Counted from the first letter of the stretch, positions 24,957 to 35,024 are shown. The stretch: 64,000 nucleotides of DNA from Prochlorococcus_E sp000760215 (GCF_047303175.1 NZ_CP138945.1), one strand, 5' to 3'. A program made the numbers and translations. The notes: generated by a model from the sequence alone, not told the origin.

Positions 24957-26024
24957 ATGGCTCAGCCAAGCCTAGCAAAAATTGCATATAAAACTCTTCA
25001 GCAAGGCAAAGGTCTTGTTGGGATAGTACATAAGGAGATAAGTACAAAGTTGATGGAGGTTATAGCACCTGAAGCCATTCCAGAAACATCCCCAATTTCT
25101 ACGGACTTACTACTTAAATTAAGACAATCTATTAAAGAGCTAGAAGATATTGACTGGCTAGAAGCAGAAAAGGGCTTTTATCCTAAGAACCTTCTTTTTG
25201 AAGCCCCTTGGATAGAGTGGTTTGCAAAGTACCCACTAGTATGGTTAGACATGCCATCAACTTGGAACAGAAGAAAATCTAGAAAATTTCAAGACATACC
25301 AAAATCAATTAATAAAGATAAATACCCTGATTATTATTTACAGAATTTCCATCATCAAACTGATGGTTATCTTAGCGATCACTCAGCAAGTATTTATGAT
25401 ATTCAAGTGGAGATACTTTTTAATGGAACTGCTGATGCCATGAGAAGAAGAGTTATATCTCCTATAAAAGATTGCCTTCAAAATAGCTTTAAAGATACAA
25501 GTTCATCAGAAATAAAGATTCTTGATGTAGCAACTGGAACAGGAAGAACTCTTCAGCAACTTAGATCGGCCTTCCCTTATGCAGAGCTTACTGGCTTAGA
25601 TTTATCTTCTTCATATCTTAAGCAAGCAAGTAAATATTTAAATAATAGCGGGAGTGAATTAGTTCAATTAATCAAAGGAAATGCAGAAAATATATCTCTA
25701 ATAGGAGAATCATTTAACGCAATAACATGTGTTTTTCTTTTTCATGAATTACCAAAACAAGCTAGGCAGAATGTTATTTCAGAATGCTTTCGTCTTTTAA
25801 AACCAAATGGAAAGTTAGTTATTGCAGATTCAGTTCAAATACAAGACTCCCCTCAATTCACACAAGTCTTAGAAAATTTTCATCGAATATTCCACGAGCC
25901 TTATTATAAAGATTATATAAAAGACGACATCACTATAAGACTTACAAATTCCGGATTTGAATCTATAAAAACAAACTCATTTTTCATGACAAAAGTTTGG
26001 TCGGCCACTAAACCATCTACCTGA
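24957..26024 (+). CDS. Class I SAM-dependent methyltransferase with extra N-terminal region
   Basis: A protein of about 355 residues. The C-terminal half is a Rossmann methyltransferase: motif I ILDVATGTGRTLQQL near residue 185, ELTGLDLSSSYLKQA for the acidic ribose ligand, AENISLIGESFNAITCVFLFHELP, and LLKPNGKLVIADSVQ. The first 170 residues are not a standard domain and carry many aromatic residues (FEAPWIEWFAKYPLVWLDMPS, DYYLQNFHHQTDGYLS), a pattern shared by cyanobacterial UbiE-like methyltransferases of unknown substrate. A TTG four codons earlier is possible; the ATG giving MAQPSLAKIAYK is preferred. Substrate is unknown; a lipid or quinone is a guess. Confidence 0.8.
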   Translation: MAQPSLAKIAYKTLQQGKGLVGIVHKEISTKLMEVIAPEAIPETSPISTDLLLKLRQSIKELEDIDWLEAEKGFYPKNLLFEAPWIEWFAKYPLVWLDMPSTWNRRKSRKFQDIPKSINKDKYPDYYLQNFHHQTDGYLSDHSASIYDIQVEILFNGTADAMRRRVISPIKDCLQNSFKDTSSSEIKILDVATGTGRTLQQLRSAFPYAELTGLDLSSSYLKQASKYLNNSGSELVQLIKGNAENISLIGESFNAITCVFLFHELPKQARQNVISECFRLLKPNGKLVIADSVQIQDSPQFTQVLENFHRIFHEPYYKDYIKDDITIRLTNSGFESIKTNSFFMTKVWSATKPST

Positions 26025-26101
26025 ATTAAACACATAAGCAAAAGAATTATTTATCTAATTTAAAAGAATATGAGAAAAATTTAAAAGTCTATAAGCTCTT
26101 C

Positions 26102-28078
26102 CTATCTCCTTAATTCATCCAAAACATTTCTATCTTCCAAAGTACTTGTATCTCCTATGACCTCTTCACCAGCAGCTAAAGACCTAAGTAGTCTGCGCAT
26201 GATTTTTCCACTTCTTGTTTTAGGCAATGCATCAGTAAATCGAATTTCATCTGGTCTTGCTATTGCTCCTATTTCTTCTGAGACATGATTCCTTAAATCC
26301 TGCATAAGAGTTTGATCTGATACTTTTCCACTTTCTAAAGTCACAAAAGCAACTACTGCTTCTCCTTTAATCTCATCTGGTCTCCCAACCACAGCAGCCT
26401 CTGCCACATAAGAATGACTTACTAAAGCAGATTCTATTTCCATAGTTCCAAGTCTATGGCCAGAGACATTAATCACATCATCAACCCTTCCCATGATCCA
26501 AAAATATCCATCTTCATCTTTGCGAGCTCCATCACCAGCAAAATAAACAAGTTTATTATCAATAGGTTCTAGATACTCCCAATAACTTTGCCTAAATCTT
26601 TGAGAATCTCCATGAATAGTCCTCATCATTCCTGGCCATGGCCGCTTTACCACTAAATATCCACCTTGATTTGCTTCAACTGACTGGCCATCTGCCGTAA
26701 CAATATCTGCTTCAATTCCAGGCAAAGGAAGGGTAGCTGAACCTGGCTTTGTAGGTATTGCTCCAGGCAATGGACTGATTAACACACCACCTGTTTCTGT
26801 CTGCCACCAAGTATCAACAATAGGGCAATTACCACCACCTATTACTTGCCTATACCACATCCAAGCTTCTGGGTTGATAGGCTCACCAACTGTTCCCAGC
26901 AATCGTAAGCTTGTTAAATCATACTTTTCAGGAATTGATCTCCCTGATTTCATAAAAGCTCTTATTGCTGTAGGAGCCGTATAAAAAATATTAATTTTAT
27001 GTCTTTGAATAACCTCCCAAAACGCTCCAGGATTCGACGGTCTTGGGACACCTTCATACATAACTGTTGTAGAGCCATTTGATAAAGGTCCGTAAACAAT
27101 GTAACTATGACCTGTTATCCATCCAACATCAGCTGTACACCAATATATCTCTTCTTCACGTACATCAAATATCCATTTAAAAGTCAGGTGAGCCCACAAA
27201 TTATATCCTGAGGTTGTGTGAACAACTCCTTTTGGTTTACCTGTTGATCCAGATGTATAAAGCACGAAAAGTCTATCTTCACTATTCATTTGCTCTGGCA
27301 AACATTCAACAGCTTGATGAGAAATCAGCTCATCCCACCAGTAATCTCGACCATTGATAAAAGTTACTTTTTGAGAAGTACGTTTAACGATCAAAACAGA
27401 TTCAACACTGGGACAACTATTTCCATCTAAAGCAGAATCAACTGCATCTTTTAAAGAGATAATCTTGTCTTTACGAAAACCTCCATCAGCTGTAATTACC
27501 GCTTTCACTTGACCATCATTAAGTCTGTCACGCAAAGCTTCAGAGGAGAATCCACCAAAAACGACAGAATGTGGGGCTCCAATTCTTGCGCAAGCAAGCA
27601 TTGCAATTGCAGCCTCAGGAATCATCGGCATATAAAGCGCAACTAAATCACCCTTGGATATCCCGATGCTTTTCAATGCATTTGCAGCCCGACATACTTC
27701 TTCAAAAAGTTCTTTATAACTAATTCTCCTGATTTCACCTGGCTCCCCTTCCCAAATTATCGCGATCTTTTCTCCCTTCCCGTTGTTAACGTGTCTGTCC
27801 AAACAGTTATAAGAAACATTCGTTTTACCTCCATCAAACCATTTAGCAAAAGGTGCATTAGACCAATCAAGGACAGAATCAAAAGGTTTAAACCAATGTA
27901 GCTCTTTTAAAGCGGCATCTCCCCAGAACTTATCAGGATCATTCTTAGCAGAATCAACCATGGCTTGATATTGATCGAAGCCTCTTATAGTGGATGCCTT
28001 AACAACTGAAGAGGGAGGCTCAAAAATCCTTTCTTCATGTAATACTGTGTCTATCTTTGATGATGAATCAGAACTCAT
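26102..28078 (-). CDS. acs: Acetyl-CoA synthetase
   Basis: A 658-residue AMP-forming acetate-CoA ligase. The ATP loop is LYTSGSTGKPKGVVHTT near residue 265, then WWQTETGGVLISPLPG, the hinge region GRVDDVINVSGHRLGTMEIE and the C-terminal catalytic lysine in PKTRSGKIMRRLLR, the residue controlled by acetylation in other bacteria. The tryptophan in the WWQTETG motif fits acetate specificity. It would salvage acetate into acetyl-CoA. It is convergent with the methyltransferase and divergent from the HAD phosphatase gene. Confidence 0.96.
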   Translation of the reverse strand: MSSDSSSKIDTVLHEERIFEPPSSVVKASTIRGFDQYQAMVDSAKNDPDKFWGDAALKELHWFKPFDSVLDWSNAPFAKWFDGGKTNVSYNCLDRHVNNGKGEKIAIIWEGEPGEIRRISYKELFEEVCRAANALKSIGISKGDLVALYMPMIPEAAIAMLACARIGAPHSVVFGGFSSEALRDRLNDGQVKAVITADGGFRKDKIISLKDAVDSALDGNSCPSVESVLIVKRTSQKVTFINGRDYWWDELISHQAVECLPEQMNSEDRLFVLYTSGSTGKPKGVVHTTSGYNLWAHLTFKWIFDVREEEIYWCTADVGWITGHSYIVYGPLSNGSTTVMYEGVPRPSNPGAFWEVIQRHKINIFYTAPTAIRAFMKSGRSIPEKYDLTSLRLLGTVGEPINPEAWMWYRQVIGGGNCPIVDTWWQTETGGVLISPLPGAIPTKPGSATLPLPGIEADIVTADGQSVEANQGGYLVVKRPWPGMMRTIHGDSQRFRQSYWEYLEPIDNKLVYFAGDGARKDEDGYFWIMGRVDDVINVSGHRLGTMEIESALVSHSYVAEAAVVGRPDEIKGEAVVAFVTLESGKVSDQTLMQDLRNHVSEEIGAIARPDEIRFTDALPKTRSGKIMRRLLRSLAAGEEVIGDTSTLEDRNVLDELRR

Positions 28079-28167
28079 AGAAAATAATTTTTTGTATTAG
28101 TCTAATTCAAGCCAATTATCTACAAAGTAGGTGAAATGCTTATTAAAAAGAAAAGCATGCATTCGCA

Positions 28168-28845
28168 ATGATATTACCCAAAGCATTTTTATTTGATCTT
28201 GATGGAGTCCTTATAGATAGTGAGCCATTAAATAAATTAGCCTGGAAAAAATTAGCTAATCAATTTGGTTTAAATATAAGCGATAAGAAACTAAATAAAT
28301 TACTTGGCAGAAGAAAGATCGAATGTGCAAAGATTCTACAGATATTGATAAAAGAACCTGTTAGTATAGATAAATTACTGAAATACCATAGAAAGATTCA
28401 TACAGAAATACTTAAAGATGTTAAAGCAACCAAAGGAGCAGAACAAATAGTAAGATGGCGTTACAAAAATAACATTAAGACAGCTCTGATAACAAGTAGC
28501 ACCGAGGAATCAGTTGCTTATAAAACAAGGAGATACGACTGGATAGATTTGATACAAACAAGAATATATGGTGACAATCCCAAACTTCAAAATAGCAAGC
28601 CAGAGCCAGATCCATATATATTGGGAGCAAAGTTATTAAATGAGAATCCAAACTCATGCTGGGCAATAGAAGACTCTGAAATAGGTGTTACATCTGCACT
28701 AAAAGCTGGTTGTGTAGTATGGTTGATAACAAATAAATATATAAGTATTGAAAATATAGCAATAAAATATCCAAAAAATAATTTACATATTGTGCAAAGC
28801 TTAATTGATGTACTAAATGAAGCCGAGATAGCTAGTAAATATTAA
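28168..28845 (+). CDS. HAD-superfamily phosphatase/phosphomutase-like protein
   Basis: A 225-residue HAD hydrolase of the beta-phosphoglucomutase-like subfamily. Motif I is FDLDGVLIDSEPLNKLAW, motif II is ALITSSTEES, motif III is the lysine in NSKPEPDPYILGA, and motif IV is AIEDSEIGVTSALKAG. The helical cap between motif I and II contains LLGRRKIECAKIL. Substrates of this group include sugar phosphates and phosphoglycolate; the exact one is not predictable. Its stop overlaps the convergent sdsA stop by four bases. Confidence 0.85.
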   Translation: MILPKAFLFDLDGVLIDSEPLNKLAWKKLANQFGLNISDKKLNKLLGRRKIECAKILQILIKEPVSIDKLLKYHRKIHTEILKDVKATKGAEQIVRWRYKNNIKTALITSSTEESVAYKTRRYDWIDLIQTRIYGDNPKLQNSKPEPDPYILGAKLLNENPNSCWAIEDSEIGVTSALKAGCVVWLITNKYISIENIAIKYPKNNLHIVQSLIDVLNEAEIASKY

Positions 28846-29813
28846 TAAAGTCTTCTAAGAACATAGTCTGGTAGGGCCAATAAAGCATCTTTTGAAGGAG
28901 ATTCAGGAATCCAACGAATAGAATCAGATGCATTCTTGGCAAATTCTTGAGCCAACTCTCTGGTACGACCAATTGAATTGGAATCTCTTACAAGTTCTAA
29001 GGCTGTATCGAGATCACCATCATATGAAAATTCTCTTTTAACTAATTCTGAAAGCAAAGGCTTTTCTTCAAGGGCGTAAATAGCTGGAGCTGTTAAATAT
29101 CCACTAGCTAAATCATTGGCAGCTGGCTTGCCTAATTGAAGATCACTTGCTGTGAAATCAAGGATATCATCAACAACTTGAAAGGCAAGTCCTAACTGTT
29201 TGCCAAAATTATAGAGGCATTTTAATTCTTCATCAGAAGCATTACTTAAGACTCCAACAGCTTGTGCACTATTAGCGATCAAGGAAGCTGTCTTGCAATA
29301 ACTCTTCTCTAAATAAGTTTCTAAAGTTTGATTTGAATCATATTTATAAAGACCCTGTTTAACCTCTCCTTCAGCTAGATCCATTATCACTCTACTTAAA
29401 AGCTTGACGACAACTAGATTATCTAAATTTGCCAAATGCCAACTAGCCTGGGCAAAGAGGAAATCTCCTGCCAAAACAGCAGTCTTATGATCAAAAAGAC
29501 TATGTACTGTTTGAACCCCACGACGTGTTGCAGCCTCATCAACTACATCATCATGCACAAGAGATGCTGTATGGATCATCTCGGTTATTTCAGCTAGTCT
29601 TCGATGTTTTGGGGAGAGTTTCCCTTCTACTGATAATGCCTTAGATAAGAGCAGTACTATCCCAGGCCTTATACGTTTGCCTCCAGCAGTAAAGAGATGT
29701 TCGGCAGCTGCCTGCAATATAGGATGCCCTGCTCCAATCAAGACACGGAGATCTTTGAGGAGATACTCAAGATCCGTATCAACTGGCTGAAGCAAATCCG
29801 TTACCGTGGCCAT
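28842..29813 (-). CDS. sdsA: All-trans polyprenyl (solanesyl) diphosphate synthase
   Basis: A 323-residue long-chain trans-prenyltransferase that makes the plastoquinone side chain. FARM is VHDDVVDEAATRRG near residue 90-103 and SARM is QVVDDILDFTASD. The N-terminal GGKRIRPGIVLLLSKAL and the FLFAQASWHLANL segment fit a long-chain product, probably solanesyl (C45) in cyanobacteria. It is last in the run comB-nitrilase-amidase-murI-sdsA, 21 bases after murI, and overlaps the HAD gene at its 3' end. Confidence 0.92.
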   Translation of the reverse strand: MATVTDLLQPVDTDLEYLLKDLRVLIGAGHPILQAAAEHLFTAGGKRIRPGIVLLLSKALSVEGKLSPKHRRLAEITEMIHTASLVHDDVVDEAATRRGVQTVHSLFDHKTAVLAGDFLFAQASWHLANLDNLVVVKLLSRVIMDLAEGEVKQGLYKYDSNQTLETYLEKSYCKTASLIANSAQAVGVLSNASDEELKCLYNFGKQLGLAFQVVDDILDFTASDLQLGKPAANDLASGYLTAPAIYALEEKPLLSELVKREFSYDGDLDTALELVRDSNSIGRTRELAQEFAKNASDSIRWIPESPSKDALLALPDYVLRRLY

Positions 29814-29834
29814 AAAATCCTTGCTATAGAGATA

Positions 29835-30638
29835 TTAGTAGACGCAGGACTTGGAATGAAGAGAAACTACCTCAACCTGAGGTTTAATTTCTAACATATG
29901 AGCGACCCGAGAAGTGAAATTCATAGGGTCAGAAGTAACACAGAATTGGATGTCAACACTGTTGTCTAATGAATCTAAGGCTATTTTAGAGAAATTGAAA
30001 AAGGGATCCATTTTTTTTGCTAATCCTGACGCTGGGTTTATTACGGAGATGTGAGAAGGGATCAATTTACGTATAACCGGTTTTATGAGAGGGTAATGAC
30101 TACAGCCAAGGACAATTGCCTCTACATCTGCTTTCAAAAGTGGGGCTAAATGATCATAAACTTTCGTAGTAATCTCAGGGGAATTTAAATTACCTTTTTC
30201 AATGATAGGTACAAGGTCTGGGCAAGCTTCTTCGATAACATAAGTACTTGGACTAAAGCTATGGATCTCTTTTGTATAAGCCAATGAATCCACTGTTAAA
30301 GGTGTTGCCAAAATACCAACTTTAGACACTTTTAAGATTCCAGAAAGTGATCCTATTAGATCAAATACAGGAACATTTACATTTTGCTTAATGACATCTA
30401 GGGCCAGAGAATTAGTTGTATTACATGCAACAACCACAGCATTTACATCTTGGCAATGCAACCATTGAGATATTTTAAAAGCTATGTCACGAATTTCACT
30501 AGGGGTTTTAGACCCATAAGGAACTCTAGCGGTATCAGCTAAATAAATTGCATTAAAATTATTATGACGTTCCTTAATGCTCTGTAGTACAGATAAGCCA
30601 CCAAGTCCACTATCAAAAAGAGCTAAGCGTAATTTCAA
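29835..30638 (-). CDS. murI: Glutamate racemase
   Basis: MurI makes D-glutamate for peptidoglycan. The 267-residue protein starts LALFDSGLGGLSVLQSI, has the first catalytic cysteine in VVVACNTTNSLAL near residue 72 and the second in AIVLGCSHYPLIKP near residue 182; IYLADTARVPYGSKTP is also characteristic. Its first codon overlaps the stop of the amidase gene by four bases, so the two cell-wall genes are coupled. Confidence 0.95.
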   Translation of the reverse strand: MKLRLALFDSGLGGLSVLQSIKERHNNFNAIYLADTARVPYGSKTPSEIRDIAFKISQWLHCQDVNAVVVACNTTNSLALDVIKQNVNVPVFDLIGSLSGILKVSKVGILATPLTVDSLAYTKEIHSFSPSTYVIEEACPDLVPIIEKGNLNSPEITTKVYDHLAPLLKADVEAIVLGCSHYPLIKPVIRKLIPSHISVINPASGLAKKMDPFFNFSKIALDSLDNSVDIQFCVTSDPMNFTSRVAHMLEIKPQVEVVSLHSKSCVY

Positions 30639-31732
30639 TAGGACTCCTTTAGATAATTTAGAATTCCCTTTGAAATTGCAAAAGCAATTTTCTTTCTATA
30701 AGCTTTTTGCGAAAGCAGCTTTGCATCGAGCCTACCAGTAAGAAAACCAACTTCTATTAATGCAGCTGGCATATTTGTATTTCTAATAACAAAAAATCTA
30801 CTCTGTCTAACCCCACGATCAGGGCTCCCACCAGGTACGTCAAGAAGGGCTTTTTGGATGTGTTCTGCTAATTTCCTGCCGTATATACCAGCAAAGAAAT
30901 AACTTTCTATACCACTAACTTCTCTTTTAAAACCTCGAGTAGCATTGGCATGAATGCTTATGAACGCATCTGCGTTTGAGTTATTAGCAATTCGAACTCT
31001 TTTAGCTAAACCTAAGTCAACTTCTCTATACCTCGTCAACTGAACCTTAATACCTTTTTCTCCAAGAAAACTTGATACATATTTTGAGATCTCAAGAACA
31101 ACATCGGTTTCTTTTAATCCATTAATGCCAACAGCTCCAGAATCAGGTCCACCATGACCAGGGTCAATAATTACATTAAACCTTCCTCTCTGGACACTTG
31201 GCAGAGAGGAAAGATCATATTGTTCAAATCTATCTGTTGAATTAATAGCAGGTGTTCTTAAATAATTAGAAGCCTTGTAAGGCTTTAACAAATTGCCTTC
31301 ACCAATACTTGTGAAGCCAATGGGCTTAAGGCCCACTAAACGTAATTCCCATAAGTTAGGCGATGTTCCTAACAATCTAAGGTTAGATGGATTAAGCGAT
31401 ACTGATGGATTAAATTCAACAACTAGTCTTGTATTGCCTTTATATGGTTTACCAAGCCTTATTTCCTTAATTGGTCCATTTCCATTTAGTTTTCTAGGTT
31501 TAGCCAATTCGCCAGGAAAATCTATCCAAACCCTGTCGCCTTTATTCCCATATCCAGCCTGAAAGTAAGCATCTAAATGTATACCTGATGCCGTTCTTAA
31601 CTTCAATATTCCATCTGAAGTTAATATCCATGCTGCGAGAGCACTGGCTGCATTAGCAGAGCCAACATTAAATAAAAATAAAAATGCGTATAAAACAAAA
31701 CCAAACCTTAAGCCAGCTTTATTTGACCACAT
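30635..31732 (-). CDS. amiC: N-acetylmuramoyl-L-alanine amidase with AMIN domain
   Basis: A 365-residue exported amidase that cleaves the amide between MurNAc and L-Ala in peptidoglycan, important for daughter cell separation. A signal peptide ends at GSANA near residue 29. An AMIN domain (about 35-135, with DRVWIDFPGELAKPRKL and NTRLVVEFNPSVSLN) targets the septum. The Amidase_3 domain (about 165-362) has zinc ligands in IIDPGHGGPDSGA, the Glu in KETDVVLEI, ISIHANATRG and the catalytic Glu in ALIEVGFLTG. The gene is five bases downstream of the nitrilase and coupled to murI. Confidence 0.92.
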   Translation of the reverse strand: MWSNKAGLRFGFVLYAFLFLFNVGSANAASALAAWILTSDGILKLRTASGIHLDAYFQAGYGNKGDRVWIDFPGELAKPRKLNGNGPIKEIRLGKPYKGNTRLVVEFNPSVSLNPSNLRLLGTSPNLWELRLVGLKPIGFTSIGEGNLLKPYKASNYLRTPAINSTDRFEQYDLSSLPSVQRGRFNVIIDPGHGGPDSGAVGINGLKETDVVLEISKYVSSFLGEKGIKVQLTRYREVDLGLAKRVRIANNSNADAFISIHANATRGFKREVSGIESYFFAGIYGRKLAEHIQKALLDVPGGSPDRGVRQSRFFVIRNTNMPAALIEVGFLTGRLDAKLLSQKAYRKKIAFAISKGILNYLKESY

Positions 31733-31737
31733 AAATT

Positions 31738-32559
31738 TCAGAATAATTCCTTCTTTCTATGTTTTAAAGAAGGCATTTGATTCCTAATGCTCTGAACTCT
31801 TGAAGTAACGATTGGCGCAATCGCTTCTCCTGGTTGCACGCCAGCGTCAGCCAACACAGTTCCCCAAGGATCGATGATCATGGCATGTCCATGGCTTTGC
31901 CTCCTACGATAATGAATTCCAGTCTGTGCAGGGGCGACAACATAAGCTGTATTTTCTATAGCTCTAGCCTGAAGCAAAACCTGCCAATGATCCTTACCTG
32001 TAAATGCCGTGAAAGCAGCAGGAATCATTAATAATTCAGCTCCTTGCTCAACTAAAAACCTATATAATTCAGGAAATCTAACATCGTAACAAATAGATAA
32101 TCCAACTTTGCAGAATCCAGGTATATCTATTACTGAGGGCAATTTCTGGCCAGAAATAATTGTTTCAGATTCTCGGTATTTATTTCCATCTGGCAAATCA
32201 ACATCAAAAAGATGGATCTTGTCGTATCTGCCAAGAAGCTGTCCATCTTTGTCAACAATTTCAGATCTATTTAGAGTCCTACTACCATCACCAGCAGGTA
32301 CTGGGAAACCACCTCCCAATAAAACGACTTGATAGCGACGTGCCATGGTCACTAAAAACTTACTGCATTTTTGAGATAATGTTGAAGCAATATTCAGCCT
32401 TTCGTCATCCGGTCCTATAAAAGCAAAATTTTCTGGTAATCCAATAAGTTCAGCTCCTCTTCTACTGGCAATTTCTATTTGTTCTTCTGCTATGGAAAGA
32501 TTCGCCTCAAAGTTAGAGGTACTTGTCAACTGAATTGCTGCCGCTAGAAAATCCGACAA
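31738..32559 (-). CDS. Nitrilase-superfamily carbon-nitrogen hydrolase (Nit-like)
   Basis: A 273-residue Nit-type amidase. The catalytic triad is present: Glu in GLPENFAFIG, Lys in YDKIHLFDVDLPDG, and Cys in VGLSICYDVRFPELYR. Nit1/Nit2-type enzymes remove side products such as deaminated glutathione or 2-oxoacid amides, which is the best guess. The protein is soluble with no signal peptide. It lies 30 bases downstream of comB and five bases upstream of the amidase gene. Confidence 0.88.
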   Translation of the reverse strand: MSDFLAAAIQLTSTSNFEANLSIAEEQIEIASRRGAELIGLPENFAFIGPDDERLNIASTLSQKCSKFLVTMARRYQVVLLGGGFPVPAGDGSRTLNRSEIVDKDGQLLGRYDKIHLFDVDLPDGNKYRESETIISGQKLPSVIDIPGFCKVGLSICYDVRFPELYRFLVEQGAELLMIPAAFTAFTGKDHWQVLLQARAIENTAYVVAPAQTGIHYRRRQSHGHAMIIDPWGTVLADAGVQPGEAIAPIVTSRVQSIRNQMPSLKHRKKELF

Positions 32560-32589
32560 TGGCTTATACCAATTTAGTAATGAGATGAA

Positions 32590-33321
32590 TCAAAGAGAGA
32601 AAAGGTTAGTTTTACCTCTTTGTATTGGAACAATATCTATAGTATCTAGTTCTGAACAACATAGGAAATCATCATCATGATTTCCAAGTCTCTCTAGTCT
32701 TTGACCATGAGTAGAGTTACGTAAACATTTTTGTATATTGTCGCGCCATTGAGACCATAGTGACATAGCCGCAATAAGTTCATCATTGATAATTTGACAG
32801 GATGTTGTATCAGAATCACATAAGAATGATGCTAGTGCTCCTGCTGCTAGTGAATCCTCTAAGGAATATGATCCTTCCCATCCACTTCCAAGAATTAATA
32901 CATCCTCTGGATCATCTAATAATAATTTTTCGCCAACAGCTCTTCTATTTACTAAAGACATTGTATAAAGATTGAGTGAATGTTTAACTCGCTCTAAAGA
33001 ACGAGTCCCATTGGTTGTGCTCATAAATAACCTTTTACCAGATACAACCTCTGTACTTACATCAACAGGGGAGTTCCCCAAATCAAACCCCTCAAGCTTC
33101 TTGCCTCCGCGCTCACCTAAAAGCAACCGTTTAGAGGATGGCCAAAATGAAGATTCTTTCCTAAGTTCAATTATGTCAGCAAAAGTTTGTACAGCCTCTG
33201 CTCCATTATTTAGCGCACAAGCAATTGTGGTTGTAGCTCTTAGAACATCTATAACAATAGAAGTTTTTGGCTTAGCATCAAATGGAACATTATCTGCAAC
33301 ATGAAAATAAGAAAGCCTCAT
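32590..33321 (-). CDS. comB: 2-phosphosulfolactate phosphatase-like ComB
   Basis: A 243-residue ComB-family phosphatase. Landmarks are SIVIDVLRATTTIACALNNG, LLGERGGKKLEGFDLGNSP, FMSTTNGTRSLERV and LILGSGWEGSYSLEDSLAAG. In methanogens ComB hydrolyses 2-phosphosulfolactate to sulfolactate in coenzyme M synthesis; cyanobacteria have the gene but not coenzyme M, so the role here is probably in sulfolactate or related metabolism. No comA or comC lies in the window. It is the first gene of a five-gene minus-strand run and is divergent from ubiD. Confidence 0.88.
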   Translation of the reverse strand: MRLSYFHVADNVPFDAKPKTSIVIDVLRATTTIACALNNGAEAVQTFADIIELRKESSFWPSSKRLLLGERGGKKLEGFDLGNSPVDVSTEVVSGKRLFMSTTNGTRSLERVKHSLNLYTMSLVNRRAVGEKLLLDDPEDVLILGSGWEGSYSLEDSLAAGALASFLCDSDTTSCQIINDELIAAMSLWSQWRDNIQKCLRNSTHGQRLERLGNHDDDFLCCSELDTIDIVPIQRGKTNLFSL

Positions 33322-33385
33322 GGTCCTAATCTATGAAAACCTCAGTAAGAGTAACTAAATCACTCAACATAATGCGAGGAAAATA

Positions 33386-34948
33386 ATGAATTTCTTTCAA
33401 AAAGTTCCTTCATCAAAAGATATGAGGGATTTTCTAAGTCTCCTTGAAGAGAAAGGGCAACTTAAAAGAATTGATAAACCTATTGATCCTGACCTAGAAC
33501 TAGCAGCAATAAGTGATCGTGTACTAAGCCAGGGGGGCCCCGCTTTATTGTTTGAAAATGTAATTGGGTCATCTATGCCAGTTGCTATAAATCTTCTGGG
33601 AACAATAGAAAGAGTTGCATGGAGCATGGGTCTAAATTCAATAGATGAACTTGAAATGCTTGGTGAAAAATTATCGACTCTTCAGCAACCGGAGCCTCCA
33701 AAAAACTTAAAAAAGACCATAAAATTTGGAGGGCTTTTATGGGACATCATTAGGGCTCAACCAGATTTAGATCTACTACCACCTTGCCGTCAAAACATAT
33801 TAAAAGGAGAACAGGTAAATTTAAATAATCTTCCATTAATTAGACCCTGGCCAGAAGACGCAGGAAAAATAATAACGTTCGGTCTTGTCATAACAAAAGA
33901 TCCAGAGACAAAAACCCCTAACGTTGGCGTGTATAGGCTTCAACAGCAGTCTTCAACTACAATGACTGTCCATTGGTTAAGCGTTAGAGGTGGTGCAAGA
34001 CATTTAAGGAAAGCAGCTGCTTTAGGAAAGAAACTTGAAATAGCAATTGCAGTAGGCGTTCATCCAATACTATTAATGGCTGCTGCAACTCCTATACCCG
34101 TAGCTTTAAGTGAATGGCTTTTCGCTGGTTTATACGCAGGCGAGGGCGTTCGTTTATGTAAATGCAAAACATTAGATCTTGAAGTTCCTAGTCATAGTGA
34201 AATCATCCTAGAAGGAACGATTACACCGGGTGACGTTATGAATGATGGCCCATTTGGAGACCACATGGGATTTTATGGAGGAGTAGAGGCGTCTCCACTT
34301 ATAAAATTCCATTGCATAACTCACAGGAATGATCCTATATACTTGACAACATTTAGTGGAAGACCACCAAAAGAAGAAGCAATGCTAGCAATAGCATTAA
34401 ATAGGATATATACACCAATCCTACGTAGACAAATAACTGAGATAGTCGATTTTTTCCTTCCGATGGATGCACTTAGCTATAAACTAGCGATAATTTCAAT
34501 TGAAAAGGCTTATCCAGGTCAGGCAAGAAAAGCTGCTATAGCATTCTGGAGCGCGTTGCCTCAGTTTACATATACCAAGTTTGTTGTTGTTGTCGATTCT
34601 ACTATCAACGTAAGAGATCCAAGGCAGGTTGTCTGGGCAATTTCAAGTTTAGTTGATCCACAAAGAGACCTTTTGATAATGGAAAATACTCCTTTTGATA
34701 GTTTGGATTTTGCCTCTGAGAATATTGGCCTTGGAGGAAGACTAGCAATTGATGCTACGACTAAAATCGGTCCAGAAAGAAATCATCCATGGGGTAAAGC
34801 TCTTGTTCATGATGAACAGCTCTCTAAAAACATTGAAGATAAATGGGATGATCTAGGCCTGTCAAATACAAAATCTACTGATCCTGATCAAAGCTTATTT
34901 GGCTACGTAATTAATGAAGTTATCAAGTTAAATCAAATCACAAATTAA
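33386..34948 (+). CDS. ubiD: UbiD-family decarboxylase
   Basis: A 520-residue prenylated-FMN decarboxylase of the UbiD family, probably acting on 4-hydroxy-3-polyprenylbenzoate in plastoquinone synthesis. N-terminal MRDFLSLLEEKGQLKRIDKPIDPDLELAAI, VGVYRLQQQSSTTMTVHW, DGPFGDHMGFYGG with active-site acids, and VVDSTINVRDPRQVVWAI are typical. The length is slightly above the usual 490 residues. A UbiX partner for the prenylated flavin is not in the window. The start ATG is about 60 bases from the divergent comB start. Confidence 0.9.
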   Translation: MNFFQKVPSSKDMRDFLSLLEEKGQLKRIDKPIDPDLELAAISDRVLSQGGPALLFENVIGSSMPVAINLLGTIERVAWSMGLNSIDELEMLGEKLSTLQQPEPPKNLKKTIKFGGLLWDIIRAQPDLDLLPPCRQNILKGEQVNLNNLPLIRPWPEDAGKIITFGLVITKDPETKTPNVGVYRLQQQSSTTMTVHWLSVRGGARHLRKAAALGKKLEIAIAVGVHPILLMAAATPIPVALSEWLFAGLYAGEGVRLCKCKTLDLEVPSHSEIILEGTITPGDVMNDGPFGDHMGFYGGVEASPLIKFHCITHRNDPIYLTTFSGRPPKEEAMLAIALNRIYTPILRRQITEIVDFFLPMDALSYKLAIISIEKAYPGQARKAAIAFWSALPQFTYTKFVVVVDSTINVRDPRQVVWAISSLVDPQRDLLIMENTPFDSLDFASENIGLGGRLAIDATTKIGPERNHPWGKALVHDEQLSKNIEDKWDDLGLSNTKSTDPDQSLFGYVINEVIKLNQITN

Positions 34949-35024
34949 TAACTGCACATAAATTAAGTTTATTTATAAACGGATAGGCTAATAAGATTTA
35001 AAGAATAAAAATAAACTCAGAACC

